Below are positions 1 to 8,928 of a stretch of 64,000 nt of DNA, one piece after another. The DNA is taken from the NCBI GenBank assembly GCA_020099315.1, contig CP083650.1, forward strand, positions 4,402,001-4,466,000, read 5' to 3'. This stretch comes from Citrobacter europaeus. Its GTDB lineage: Bacteria; Pseudomonadota; Gammaproteobacteria; Enterobacterales; Enterobacteriaceae. The notes beneath the pieces are model-generated. The model was not told the DNA's origin. It ran no database searches and worked only from the letters and a program-made list of their open reading frames with translations. Numbering within the stretch: position 1 is the stretch's first letter; the number at the start of each line of letters is the position of its first letter. A program made the translations under genes and the position numbers.

Positions 1-738
1 CTCGCGACCAAAATCTTTCTCATACTCTTCGCGTTTAGACACCACGAAGGAAGAAACGATAGGTGAGAAGTTGAAAGAGAACACCATGATGGAAATACCC
101 AGCCACACGGTAACCAGGATGCCGTCATGGCCAGTCAGTGCGATATTGCTGAGATCAACCTGATCGATAACCGCAGAGTTCCAGTAAGGAATCAGAGACA
201 GAGAAATAAGCACCAGGCTGGCAATAAACGGCCATACCAGGAAGCTCATCACTTTAACCATCAGATCTTTACCGAACCAGATGACGAATGCCATCAGCAG
301 CAGCAGGAACAGTGCCACGAAGCCACGGTTTAACGCGGGCATCTGCAACTGGTTTTCCCAGAAGGTCATAAAGGTGTTGGTAATGGTGACGCCATAAATC
401 CACAGCAGCGGACAAATTGCAAAGAAGTAGAGGAACGTGATAACCACGCCGCCCGTTTTACCAAAGTGCTCTTCAACCGTTTCTGTGATGTTACCGGAAG
501 GATTAGAACCGGAAAGACACAGGCGTGCCAGCGCACGGTGGCAATAGAAGGCAATGGGGTATGCCAGCACCAGCATGATCAGAATGGGGATCAGTCCGCC
601 AAAACCTGCGCGGATAGGGAAGAACAGCACCCCTGCGCCGATGGCTGTACCAAATAAACCCAGTGTCCAGGTGGTGTCCGATTTGCGCCAGGACGACTGT
701 TTTGTCTGGCTGGATACAATGCTATCAGTAGTACTCAT
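1..738 (-). CDS. tdcC: Threonine/serine:H+ symporter TdcC (3' part missing)
   Basis: Inner-membrane importer of L-threonine and L-serine for anaerobic catabolism, of the hydroxy/aromatic amino acid permease family. The ATG at 738 opens MSTTDSIVSSQ and the frame stays open to the window edge, giving the first 246 residues of a protein that is about 443 aa in E. coli. Visible are the first transmembrane segment with the glycine-rich motif TAIGAGVLFFPI and several further hydrophobic segments. It follows tdcB by 22 bp on the same strand, so it is the third gene of a tdcABC operon. The break is only the window edge; nothing suggests a pseudogene. Confidence 0.95.
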   Translation of the reverse strand, partial: MSTTDSIVSSQTKQSSWRKSDTTWTLGLFGTAIGAGVLFFPIRAGFGGLIPILIMLVLAYPIAFYCHRALARLCLSGSNPSGNITETVEEHFGKTGGVVITFLYFFAICPLLWIYGVTITNTFMTFWENQLQMPALNRGFVALFLLLLMAFVIWFGKDLMVKVMSFLVWPFIASLVLISLSLIPYWNSAVIDQVDLSNIALTGHDGILVTVWLGISIMVFSFNFSPIVSSFVVSKREEYEKDFGRE

Positions 739-760
739 ATCCTATCCTCAACGAAGTATA

Positions 761-1750
761 TTAAGCGTCAACTAAACCAGTAATTTGAGATACACGAGAA
801 AGGTCGATATTACCGCCAGAAATAATGCTGACTGTTTTTCTGTTCTGGATATAGCTATCTAATTTCCCGCTTAATAATGCTGCGCATGCCAGCGCGCCGG
901 CACCTTCAGTCACAACTTTATTTCGCTGAATTAATGCCACCATGCTGTTGCGAATTTCATCTTCGCTGACCAGGACAATGTCATCCACCAACTCACGAAC
1001 AATTTCATACGTTAAAGTACCCGGGCGGGAAACGTCACAACCATCCGCCAGGGTGCCGGTCGTTCGGTGCGTGGTTATTTCTCCAGCGTGGAAAGAAGCC
1101 GCCATGCCGTGAACGTTTTCAGACTGCACGCCAATAATTTTAATGGTCGGGTTAATAGACTTAATTGCCACCGCAATACCAGCAATCAGTCCGCCACCGC
1201 CAATTGGCACAATCACGTTATCGACATCGTACAGATCTTCCAGAATTTCCAGACCAATAGTCCCCTGACCTGCAATGACTTTCGGGTCATCATATGGCGG
1301 AATAAAGATACGGCCTTCCGTTTCCACAATCTCGCTAACCTTAGCGATGGTGTCGTTGAAGTTGTCGCCATGCAGCACAACTTCTGCGGAATAATCACAG
1401 GTTGCAGCAACTTTAGACTTCGGCGCGCCTTTCGGCATCACCACTTTGCCGTCGATTCCGAGCATAGCGCAGGAGAGAGAAACGCCTTGCGCATGGTTAC
1501 CTGCAGAGCAAGCCACCACACCCTTACATCTTTCAGCTTCGGTTAATGAACTGAGCTTGTTAAACGCGCCACGGATTTTAAATGAACCGGTACGCTGCAT
1601 GTTTTCAAACTTGAGGAAAATTTCCCCTTTGCAACGTTCACTAAAATAGTTAGAGCGAGGCATTCCCGTTTTATAAATTTTCCCCGCCAGTCTTTTTTTC
1701 GCTTCGAGGATATCTTCAATTGCAACTGGGAGATCGTATGTAATGTGCAT
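761..1750 (-). CDS. tdcB: Catabolic threonine dehydratase TdcB
   Basis: PLP enzyme that deaminates L-threonine to 2-oxobutanoate (and serine to pyruvate) in anaerobic energy metabolism. The 329-residue length equals the E. coli enzyme. The PLP lysine is K58 in GSFKIRGA, the SAGNHAQG loop is at about 82-89, and the glycine-rich phosphate-binding loop GGGGL is at 184-188. No C-terminal ACT domain is present, which separates it from biosynthetic IlvA; the catabolic enzyme is AMP-activated in E. coli. It lies between tdcA (98 bp upstream) and tdcC, consistent with one transcript. Confidence 0.97.
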   Translation of the reverse strand: MHITYDLPVAIEDILEAKKRLAGKIYKTGMPRSNYFSERCKGEIFLKFENMQRTGSFKIRGAFNKLSSLTEAERCKGVVACSAGNHAQGVSLSCAMLGIDGKVVMPKGAPKSKVAATCDYSAEVVLHGDNFNDTIAKVSEIVETEGRIFIPPYDDPKVIAGQGTIGLEILEDLYDVDNVIVPIGGGGLIAGIAVAIKSINPTIKIIGVQSENVHGMAASFHAGEITTHRTTGTLADGCDVSRPGTLTYEIVRELVDDIVLVSEDEIRNSMVALIQRNKVVTEGAGALACAALLSGKLDSYIQNRKTVSIISGGNIDLSRVSQITGLVDA

Positions 1751-1848
1751 TAGAACCTCTTACTAGGGTATTAAAGTAAATAGATAGCCGTGACCATTGT
1801 CAGATATAGACAGATGGCGTTGATTTCGTGTTAAAACAAATTCAATCT

Positions 1849-2787
1849 TTAATCAATTTCAATTAATTGCCTTCGTCTCCGACAATTATATGATGAATAT
1901 TCTTTGGCTAATTCCACCAAAATAGATGCTGCTTTTTTAATTCGATAATTTTTCGACCATACGGCGGCATAACGCGCGACGGGTAAGGTTTCTTCTACCG
2001 GGATAGTAATAAACTGGTTTGAGCCAAACGGTGTGGTCATATCGCAGGGAATTACTGTTAAGAAATCAGCACTGAGAACAAGATTATAAATCGTAACGAC
2101 GGAGTCTGTATTAACGATGTTTTCACTGCTGATGCCATTATTCTGTAACGTGGTAAGAAGTTCGCTGTAGTAACCCATATTCGTTTGTGGCAACACCCAC
2201 TGTTCGTTTTTCAACGCGCTCAGCGAGGTGATGCCGGTGCATGTTCGGGACTTGCTGGCGACCAGGATAAAATCTGACTCAAAGAGCGGCTCAACGTGCA
2301 GATCGTGCAGTTTCATCTCATCACTCAGCGTACCGATGGCGAAGTCCAGACGTCCGTCACGAATCGCCGGTAAGAAGGAGGAGAGCTGAGCTTCATACAT
2401 AGAAACCTGCGCTTTCGGGAACACTTCTTTGAATTTTTTAATCATGCCGGACATGATGGTGAAGGCAATCAGTGAAGGAAAGCCAAACGACACATCAACG
2501 ACCGCGTTGCTCGTCATGCTGTTCATCTCATCAACCATGTTTTTCATTTCACGGGTAATAGATTCAGACCATGAGAGCATCACCTGACCTGCCTGAGTTA
2601 ATGTCACACCAGTATTTTTACGTACAACTAACTCAATACCGAAATAAGCTTCTACATCATTAATGATTTTGCTGACAGCCGGTTGAGTTAAACCTAATTC
2701 TTTTGCAGCTGAGCCGATAGAACCACTTCTAATGACTTCCTGAAAGACCACTAAGTGCTGTGTTTTAGGGAGTGTAATAGTATTCAT
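1849..2787 (-). CDS. tdcA: LysR-type activator TdcA of the tdc operon
   Basis: Activator of the tdc operon, first gene of the operon it controls. The 312-residue protein has an N-terminal LysR winged helix (about residues 8-65, containing GSIGSAAKELGLTQPAVSKI) followed by a periplasmic-binding-like effector domain. Length and sequence match E. coli TdcA. The ATG at 2787 starts MNTITLPKTQHL. In E. coli the operon also needs CRP, FNR and IHF; a CRP-like site is visible upstream here, the others were not resolved. Confidence 0.96.
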   Translation of the reverse strand: MNTITLPKTQHLVVFQEVIRSGSIGSAAKELGLTQPAVSKIINDVEAYFGIELVVRKNTGVTLTQAGQVMLSWSESITREMKNMVDEMNSMTSNAVVDVSFGFPSLIAFTIMSGMIKKFKEVFPKAQVSMYEAQLSSFLPAIRDGRLDFAIGTLSDEMKLHDLHVEPLFESDFILVASKSRTCTGITSLSALKNEQWVLPQTNMGYYSELLTTLQNNGISSENIVNTDSVVTIYNLVLSADFLTVIPCDMTTPFGSNQFITIPVEETLPVARYAAVWSKNYRIKKAASILVELAKEYSSYNCRRRRQLIEID

Positions 2788-2850
2788 ATCGACCTACGCT
2801 AATTACTTTGTTGACGGCAGGAAGTGTACCAAATTAAGCGAACAAGGATA

Positions 2851-2866
2851 TGTGCTACCACTCACA
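2851..2866 (-). promoter_or_regulatory. CRP site upstream of tdcA
   Basis: The sequence TGTGC-N6-TCACA matches the CRP consensus TGTGA-N6-TCACA at 9 of 10 conserved positions. It lies about 65-80 bp upstream of the tdcA start codon. The E. coli tdc promoter is strictly cAMP-CRP dependent, so this is a likely activator site. The promoter itself was not identified with certainty. Confidence 0.65.
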
Positions 2867-3510
2867 AATCCCCTTGACTTACATTTTGTAAGACTATTAT
2901 GAAAATTGAAATCACTTAATAATCATATAGATATGAAATATTGATCTCACTTTATCCTGACTTTAATCAAAAAAAGATGGGGGGATAACGATTTTTTATG
3001 GCTATAACGACATCATTTTCCCTGCTATTTCTTAAATCCATGAAAGGCTATATTTCAATCAATTACAGAGTAATTATCAGGCAAAACGGTGCTTAAATTT
3101 AATAAGCAATTTATCAAAAATAATTTGATTTTATTGTTTATAGTGATTAAATAACGTTATGCATCACGTTTTTTGGCCTTATTTGTTTGTAAAGAAACAT
3201 TGCATTTATCAATATTTAAAACAATGAAAACAAACCATCACCATACGTAACATTATTATAACACTTGTTTTGCGCACTTTGTCAGCAACTAATTTTGTGA
3301 TAGCGATCGATTGCGCGTGATTATTCTCGGAAAAAACGTATCGCATAGCGTTTTGTGTTGTCCATCACAAAACAAGAAATATCCCGAGAGACATTTCCTC
3401 TTATAAAAGAAGCCAGCAACATAAATAAGAACTAAATAAAGATTAGATGAATGGAAAATAAAACGCCAGATTCGGGGTAAACCAATCGCAATACTATCAG
3501 GAAAATATTT
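2867..3510. other. AT-rich intergenic region upstream of tdcA
   Basis: About 640 bp, strongly AT-rich from 2880 to 3260, with no convincing gene. In E. coli the corresponding place holds tdcR, a small divergent activator gene; I find no reading frame that I can match to it. A 32-codon frame on the plus strand from 2998 is too short and unsupported. The AT-richness would fit IHF and H-NS binding, but this is inference. Confidence 0.5.
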
Positions 3511-3600
3511 GCCGGATGGCGGCGTAAACACCTTATCCGGCCTACCAAACCAGTTCCACCCATCCCAGTAGGCCTGATAAGCGTAGCGCCATCAGGCATG
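3511..3600. repeat. REP/BIME element
   Basis: Two inverted REP (palindromic unit) copies: one begins GCCGGATGGCGGCG and runs into TTATCCGGCC, the second begins at TAGGCCTGATAAGCG and ends GCCATCAGGCAT. This is the usual enterobacterial intergenic REP pair. It lies downstream of the rnpB repeats, between rnpB and the tdc operon. Confidence 0.85.
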
Positions 3601-3833
3601 ACAACCAGCTCATACAGCAAAAAACCCGCCGAAGCGGGGTTTTATAAAGAGTGAAGCTGATCGATAAGCCGCGTTCTTTTGAGCATAGCGTCGTGGACAG
3701 TCATTCATCCAACCTGCCCAGAAAGCAAAAACCCGCCGAAGCGGGGTTTTATAAAGAGTGAAGCTGATCGATAAGCCGCGTTCTTTTGAGCATAGCGTCG
3801 TGGACAGTCATTCATCCAACCTGCCCAGAAAGC

Positions 3834-3858
3834 AAAAACCCCGCCGAAGCGGGGTTTT
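3834..3858 (-). terminator. First rnpB terminator
   Basis: On the minus strand a CCCCGC-TTCG-GCGGGG hairpin with a UUCG-type tetraloop is followed by a run of five T. It lies 6 bp beyond the mature M1 RNA end. Copies of the same hairpin recur at about 3727 and 3620 in the tandem repeats. Confidence 0.85.
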
Positions 3859-3863
3859 ATAAA

Positions 3864-4240
<377 letters not shown>

Positions 4241-4247
4241 GGCGCGC

Positions 4248-4276
4248 AGTATAGAGGGTTTGCGGAGCAATGTCAC
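4248..4276 (-). promoter_or_regulatory. rnpB promoter
   Basis: On the minus strand a GTGACA -35 box and a TATACT -10 box are separated by 17 bp, followed by a GC-rich discriminator GCGCGCC ending at the M1 RNA 5' end. The discriminator is typical of stringently controlled stable RNA promoters. The -35 box overlaps the garK stop codon (4273-4275), so the promoter sits at the very end of the gar operon. Confidence 0.8.
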
Positions 4277-5418
4277 CCCGCACTGCGTATTCCTATCGCC
4301 AACGTGGCGGCGATGTTTCTTGAAGCGCGATAAATATTATCAAATGCCCCACGGAAGGCCTCTTCCAGCGTGCCGATGCTGGTCAATACGCTAAACACCG
4401 CATCGATACCATATTGATGCACCACCTCTACATCGCGCGTCAGGCTGCCGCCAATACCAATGACTGGCTTGTGGTACTTCTTCGCGACGTTCGCCACACC
4501 CACCGGTACTTTGCCGTGAATGCTCTGGCTGTCGATCCGCCCTTCGCCGGTCACCACCAGCGTACAGTCGTGAATATGCTCTTCCAGATTGAGCGCCTGG
4601 GTCACAATCTCGATACCGCTGCGCAGCTCCGCGCCTAAAAAAGCCATTAACGCTGCGCCCATTCCGCCAGCCGCACCGGAGCCGGGCACGTCTTTCACAT
4701 CAACTCGCAGAGACTTTTTAATAATGTCAGCATAGTGAGACAGATTACGGTCCAGTTCGAGAATGCGTTCTTCCGTTGCCCCTTTCTGCGGTCCAAAAAT
4801 GCGCGAAGCGCCAGAATCGCCAATGAGTGGATTAGTCACATCGCAGGCCACGCGAATGGAACAGGTTTTTAAGCGCGGATCCAGACCCGAGATATCGATA
4901 GTATTCAGACTCATCAGGCTTCCGCCACCGTAGCCAATCTCTGTCCCGTTGGCATCGCAAAGTTTCGCCCCCAGCGCCTGCACCATACCCGCGCCACCGT
5001 CGTTAGTCGCACTGCCGCCAATGCCTATAATGATGCTCTGCGCACCGCTATCCAACGCCTGCAAAATCAACTCCCCGGTGCCACGCGACGTAGTGACTAA
5101 AGGGTTGCGCTTTTCAGGAGGAACCAACGCCAGACCACTGGCTGCCGCCATTTCGATAAACGCGGTTTTACCGTCCCCGGACATGCCCCAGCAGGCATTC
5201 ACTTTTTCGCCCAGCGGCCCCGTCACCCATGCTGAATGTTCACTCCCTTGCGTCGCGGCAATCATGGCTTCGACCGTTCCTTCACCGCCATCGGCAACCG
5301 GAACAGAAACATATTGCGCATCGGGGAAAATTTCCCGAAATCCTTTTTCTATCGCCTGAGCTACCTCGGTGGCAGAAAGGCTTTCTTTATAAGAGTCTGG
5401 GGCAATTACGATTTTCAT
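4273..5418 (-). CDS. garK: Glycerate 2-kinase GarK
   Basis: Phosphorylates D-glycerate to 2-phosphoglycerate, the last step of galactarate/glucarate breakdown, in the cytoplasm. The ATG at 5418 (MKIVIAPDSYKESL) gives 381 aa, the E. coli length; the frame is open further upstream but without family support. Recognisable motifs are VADGGEGT near residue 44 and GIGGSATNDGGAG in the middle, typical of the GarK/GlxK glycerate kinase family. It is the last gene of garPLRK, 65 bp after garR, and its stop codon overlaps the rnpB promoter. Confidence 0.96.
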   Translation of the reverse strand: MKIVIAPDSYKESLSATEVAQAIEKGFREIFPDAQYVSVPVADGGEGTVEAMIAATQGSEHSAWVTGPLGEKVNACWGMSGDGKTAFIEMAAASGLALVPPEKRNPLVTTSRGTGELILQALDSGAQSIIIGIGGSATNDGGAGMVQALGAKLCDANGTEIGYGGGSLMSLNTIDISGLDPRLKTCSIRVACDVTNPLIGDSGASRIFGPQKGATEERILELDRNLSHYADIIKKSLRVDVKDVPGSGAAGGMGAALMAFLGAELRSGIEIVTQALNLEEHIHDCTLVVTGEGRIDSQSIHGKVPVGVANVAKKYHKPVIGIGGSLTRDVEVVHQYGIDAVFSVLTSIGTLEEAFRGAFDNIYRASRNIAATLAIGIRSAG

Positions 5419-5483
5419 AGTTATGTAGCCTGACTGTGCCGCGCAAGGCAAGAAATACAGGGCGCGCATCCGCGCCCTTCTTG

Positions 5484-6368
5484 TTAGCGAGTGACTTCCA
5501 CTTTCGCCAGTTTTTCGTAGTAGCATGCGAGCGCGCTGTGATCGGCTGTCCCCAATCCATCTGCGCGGAGCGCCTGCATCATCTCCATAACTGCAGCAGT
5601 CAGCGGCAACTGGGCGCCAACGCCATGAGAGGTATCCAGCGCATTCGCCAGATCTTTGATATGCAGGTCAATACGGAAGCCTGGTTTAAAGTTGCGGTCC
5701 ATCACCATCGGTGCTTTCGCGTCGAGCACGGTGCTTCCCGCCAGCCCGCCACGGATCGCCTGATACACCAGATCCGGGTTCACACCCGCTTTGGTCGCCA
5801 GCGTCAGCGCTTCAGACATCGCGGCAATGTTCAGCGCCACAATGACCTGATTCGCCAGCTTGGTGACGTTACCCGCGCCAATTTCACCGGTATGCACCAC
5901 GGAGCCTGCCATCGCTTTCAGCAGATCGTAGTACTTGTCGAAGATCGCTTTATCACCGCCAACCATCACCGACAACGTGCCGTCAATCGCTTTTGGCTCG
6001 CCGCCGCTGACCGGCGCATCCAGCATATCCACGCCTTTTGCTTTCAGCGCATCGCTAATTTCACGGCTGGCTAACGGCGCGATGGAGCTCATGTCGATAA
6101 GCACTGTGCCCGGCTTCGCCCCTTCAATAATGCCGCCTTCACCCAGCGCCACTTCTTTCACATGCGGAGAGTTCGGCAGCATGGTGATGATCACGTCGCA
6201 CTGCTCGGCAATTTCTTTCGCCGTGGCGGCGGTTTCTGCGCCTGCGGCAATCACTTGTGCAATGGATTCCGGGTTACGGTCAGCAACCACCAGCGAGTAA
6301 CCTGCCTTGAGGAGGTTTTTACTCATTGGTTTACCCATGATACCGAGGCCAATAAAACCAACTTTCAT
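5484..6368 (-). CDS. garR: Tartronate semialdehyde reductase GarR
   Basis: NADH-dependent reduction of tartronate semialdehyde to D-glycerate in the galactarate/glucarate pathway. A beta-hydroxyacid dehydrogenase: the N-terminal Rossmann motif is GFIGLGIMG (residues 4-12), the substrate motif is DAPVSGGEPKA (about 117-127), and the catalytic lysine is K170 in GNVTKLANQ. The start at 6368 gives 294 aa, the E. coli length; an ATG two codons upstream (6374) is equally possible. It lies between garL and garK on one transcript. Confidence 0.95.
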   Translation of the reverse strand: MKVGFIGLGIMGKPMSKNLLKAGYSLVVADRNPESIAQVIAAGAETAATAKEIAEQCDVIITMLPNSPHVKEVALGEGGIIEGAKPGTVLIDMSSIAPLASREISDALKAKGVDMLDAPVSGGEPKAIDGTLSVMVGGDKAIFDKYYDLLKAMAGSVVHTGEIGAGNVTKLANQVIVALNIAAMSEALTLATKAGVNPDLVYQAIRGGLAGSTVLDAKAPMVMDRNFKPGFRIDLHIKDLANALDTSHGVGAQLPLTAAVMEMMQALRADGLGTADHSALACYYEKLAKVEVTR

Positions 6369-6404
6369 TGTCATGTCTTTATCTCTCTCTACTGTCGATG
6401 GTGG

Positions 6405-7175
6405 TTATTTCTTAAAAGAATCAGCCAGTTTCTGCGTGGCTGAACGGAACACGCCAAGGTCACTACCAACGGCAACAAACGTCGCGCCCCACTCCAGATA
6501 ACGACGTGCATCCGCCTCTACCGGGGCCAGAATGCCGCTTGGTTTGCCATGTGCTTTCGCGCGGGCAAAAATGTGCTGGATAGCTTTCTGCACATCAGGA
6601 TGCGACGCATTGCCAAGGTGGCCTAGCGCCGCAGCCAGATCGCTTGGGCCGACGAAGACACCGTCGACGCCTTCTGTCGCCGCGATTGCGTCAACGTTAT
6701 CAACGCCCTGCTGACTTTCGATCTGCACGATGATCGTGATGTTCTTATTCGATTGCGCAAAGTAGTCCGGTACGGTGCCAAACATATTGGCGCGATGGGA
6801 TATGGACACGCCGCGAATACCTTCCGGCGGATAGCGGGTCGATGCCACGGCGTTTACCGCCTCTTCTTCCGTCTCAACGAACGGGATCAGGAAGTTGTAA
6901 AACCCGATATCCAGCAGGCGCTTGATGATTACCGGCTCGTTGGTCGGTACGCGCACTACCGGTGCGCTGGCGCTGCCTTTCAGCGCCATCAATTGCGGGA
7001 TAAACGTCGAGATATCGTTCGGCGCGTGTTCGCCGTCCAGCACCAGCCAGTCAAACCCCGCCAGGCCTAAAACTTCAGTGCTGATTGGGCTGGCTAATGC
7101 AGACCAGCAGCCAATCTGAATCTGTTGCGCCGCGAGGGCCGCTTTAAACTTATTCGGGAAAATCGTGTTATTCAT
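6405..7175 (-). CDS. garL: 5-keto-4-deoxy-D-glucarate aldolase GarL
   Basis: Splits 5-keto-4-deoxy-glucarate (or 2-keto-3-deoxy-glucarate) into pyruvate and tartronate semialdehyde. It is a class II, metal-dependent aldolase of the HpcH/HpaI family. All 256 residues align with the E. coli enzyme: catalytic H50 in LDGEH, and metal ligands E153 (QIESQQG) and D179 (GPSDLA) are at the same numbers. It stands between garP (15 bp upstream) and garR. Confidence 0.97.
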   Translation of the reverse strand: MNNTIFPNKFKAALAAQQIQIGCWSALASPISTEVLGLAGFDWLVLDGEHAPNDISTFIPQLMALKGSASAPVVRVPTNEPVIIKRLLDIGFYNFLIPFVETEEEAVNAVASTRYPPEGIRGVSISHRANMFGTVPDYFAQSNKNITIIVQIESQQGVDNVDAIAATEGVDGVFVGPSDLAAALGHLGNASHPDVQKAIQHIFARAKAHGKPSGILAPVEADARRYLEWGATFVAVGSDLGVFRSATQKLADSFKK

Positions 7176-7190
7176 CGCCTATACCTTTGT

Positions 7191-8525
7191 TTATTTCTGC
7201 AATTCCATACGTTTAATGTCACCGACAATAAACAGGTAGCAAACCATTGCCATCAGCGCCGAACACCCTACAAACATCAGCGCAGCATTAAATGAGTGCA
7301 GCTCGCTCACCAGATACCCAATCACCAGCGGAGTGACGATGGAAGCCACGTTACCAAATACGTTAAATACCCCACCGCACAGACCGACAATCTCTTTCGG
7401 CGCGGTATCGGAAATCACCGGCCATCCCAGCGCCCCGAAGCCTTTGCCGAAGAACGCCAGCGCCATCAGTGCGACCACCAGTGTGGTGTTATCGGTGTAG
7501 TTACACAGAATAATGGTCGACGCGAGCAGCATGCCGAGCACAATCGGCAGCTTACGCGCCAGTGTGATACTGAAGCCACGTTTAATCAGATAATCAGAGA
7601 ACACGCCACCAAGCACACCACCGGCGAATCCGCACAGCGCCGGAATCGAAGCTACCAGGCCTACTTTGAGGATCGACATGCCTTTTTCCTGTACCAGGTA
7701 AATCGGGAACCAGGTGAGGAAAAACCAGGTAATTGTGTTGATAAAATACTGGCCGAAGAACACGCCAAGCATCATACGGTTAGTGAGCAACTGCTTGATA
7801 TAATGCAGTTTAGGACCACCTGACTTCACATCGCCCGGCTTTTTGTGGTCCATATCCACGACCGCGCCGTTTTCCGAGATAAACTTCAGTTCTTCTTGCG
7901 ACATACGCGGATGATCGGTTGGGTTATGAATAAACTTTACCCACAGCCCGGTGAGCACAAAACCAATCACGCCCATTACGGTAAACACGTGCTCCCAGCC
8001 CCAGGCGAAGGTCAGCCAGCCGAGCAGCGGAGAAAACAGCGCCAGAGAAAAATACTGCGCGGAATTAAAAATTGCGGATGCCGTACCGCGCTCTTTCGTC
8101 GGGAACCAGGCCGCCACGATACGAGCATTCGCCGGAAAGGACGGCGCTTCCGAGAAGCCCAGCATAAAGCGCATGATGAACATTGAAATACCCGCCCAGG
8201 CCAGCGGGAACATGTCCACAAAGCCTTGCAGGAAGGTGAACAGTGACCAGAAGAACAGACTGTATGTGTAGACTTTCTTCGAGCCGAATTTATCCAACAG
8301 CCAGCCACCGGGGATTTGCATCAACAGGTAAGCCCAGCCGAAGGCGGAGAAAATGTAACCCATAGAGATGGCGCTGAGCTGCAACTCTTTCGCTACTTCC
8401 GTGCCGGCAATAGATAGCGTCGCACGGTCCGCATAGTTAACGGCGGTAACGATAAATATTATCAGCAATATTAAATAACGGGTGTGCGTACCTTTCTTTT
8501 TCTCGACAACTGTATCCAGAATCAT
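7191..8525 (-). CDS. garP: Galactarate/glucarate MFS transporter GarP
   Basis: Proton-coupled importer of galactarate, D-glucarate and D-glycerate of the anion:cation symporter branch of the major facilitator superfamily. It is 444 aa, as in E. coli, with about 12 hydrophobic segments, an N-terminal VNYADRATLS signature and the central cytoplasmic loop near 215-245. It is the first gene of garPLRK and diverges from garD across a 403-bp region. Confidence 0.96.
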   Translation of the reverse strand: MILDTVVEKKKGTHTRYLILLIIFIVTAVNYADRATLSIAGTEVAKELQLSAISMGYIFSAFGWAYLLMQIPGGWLLDKFGSKKVYTYSLFFWSLFTFLQGFVDMFPLAWAGISMFIMRFMLGFSEAPSFPANARIVAAWFPTKERGTASAIFNSAQYFSLALFSPLLGWLTFAWGWEHVFTVMGVIGFVLTGLWVKFIHNPTDHPRMSQEELKFISENGAVVDMDHKKPGDVKSGGPKLHYIKQLLTNRMMLGVFFGQYFINTITWFFLTWFPIYLVQEKGMSILKVGLVASIPALCGFAGGVLGGVFSDYLIKRGFSITLARKLPIVLGMLLASTIILCNYTDNTTLVVALMALAFFGKGFGALGWPVISDTAPKEIVGLCGGVFNVFGNVASIVTPLVIGYLVSELHSFNAALMFVGCSALMAMVCYLFIVGDIKRMELQK

Positions 8526-8928
8526 TCTAATTACCTCGGGTACATTAAATTTTTATTATTATTGAGTAGATATTCCTGGTGATAAATTACTGATAATTAG
8601 AACACATAATAATTTATCAGACGCTATAAAACCGTGATTCAGTATAATCAGCAGCGTAACGTTAATCATTGTGCAAGCGCTCATTTATAACGCGTTATTA
8701 AATTAATGTTTTGGGCATATGCCCACACGCATGGGCGCTAATGCACACATTTACGTATTGCTGCCCCTGGTAGCCCGGCCTTGCTGAGTTTAAGTGATCA
8801 TCGTCACATTCTTGGCATTAAACTCCTGACATTCTTATTTCACGATATCGAATCTTTATTACTTACAATTAGATTCAAAATATAAATATTCACACTATTA
8901 TCACCACCTTGTTGGAGAATACTGGACA
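8526..8928. promoter_or_regulatory. Divergent garP/garD control region with CRP site
   Basis: A 403-bp region between two divergent genes of the same pathway. At 8793-8808 AGTGA-N6-TCACA matches the CRP consensus at 9 of 10 positions. In E. coli both units are activated by CdaR (SdaR) in response to hexarates; I could not assign a CdaR site by eye. The garD ribosome binding site GTTGGAG lies just before its ATG. No other gene is visible. Confidence 0.6.

Noticed and set aside
2998..3096. 32-codon frame as a possible tdcR
   Set aside because: Too short and unlike E. coli TdcR; no supporting ribosome site.
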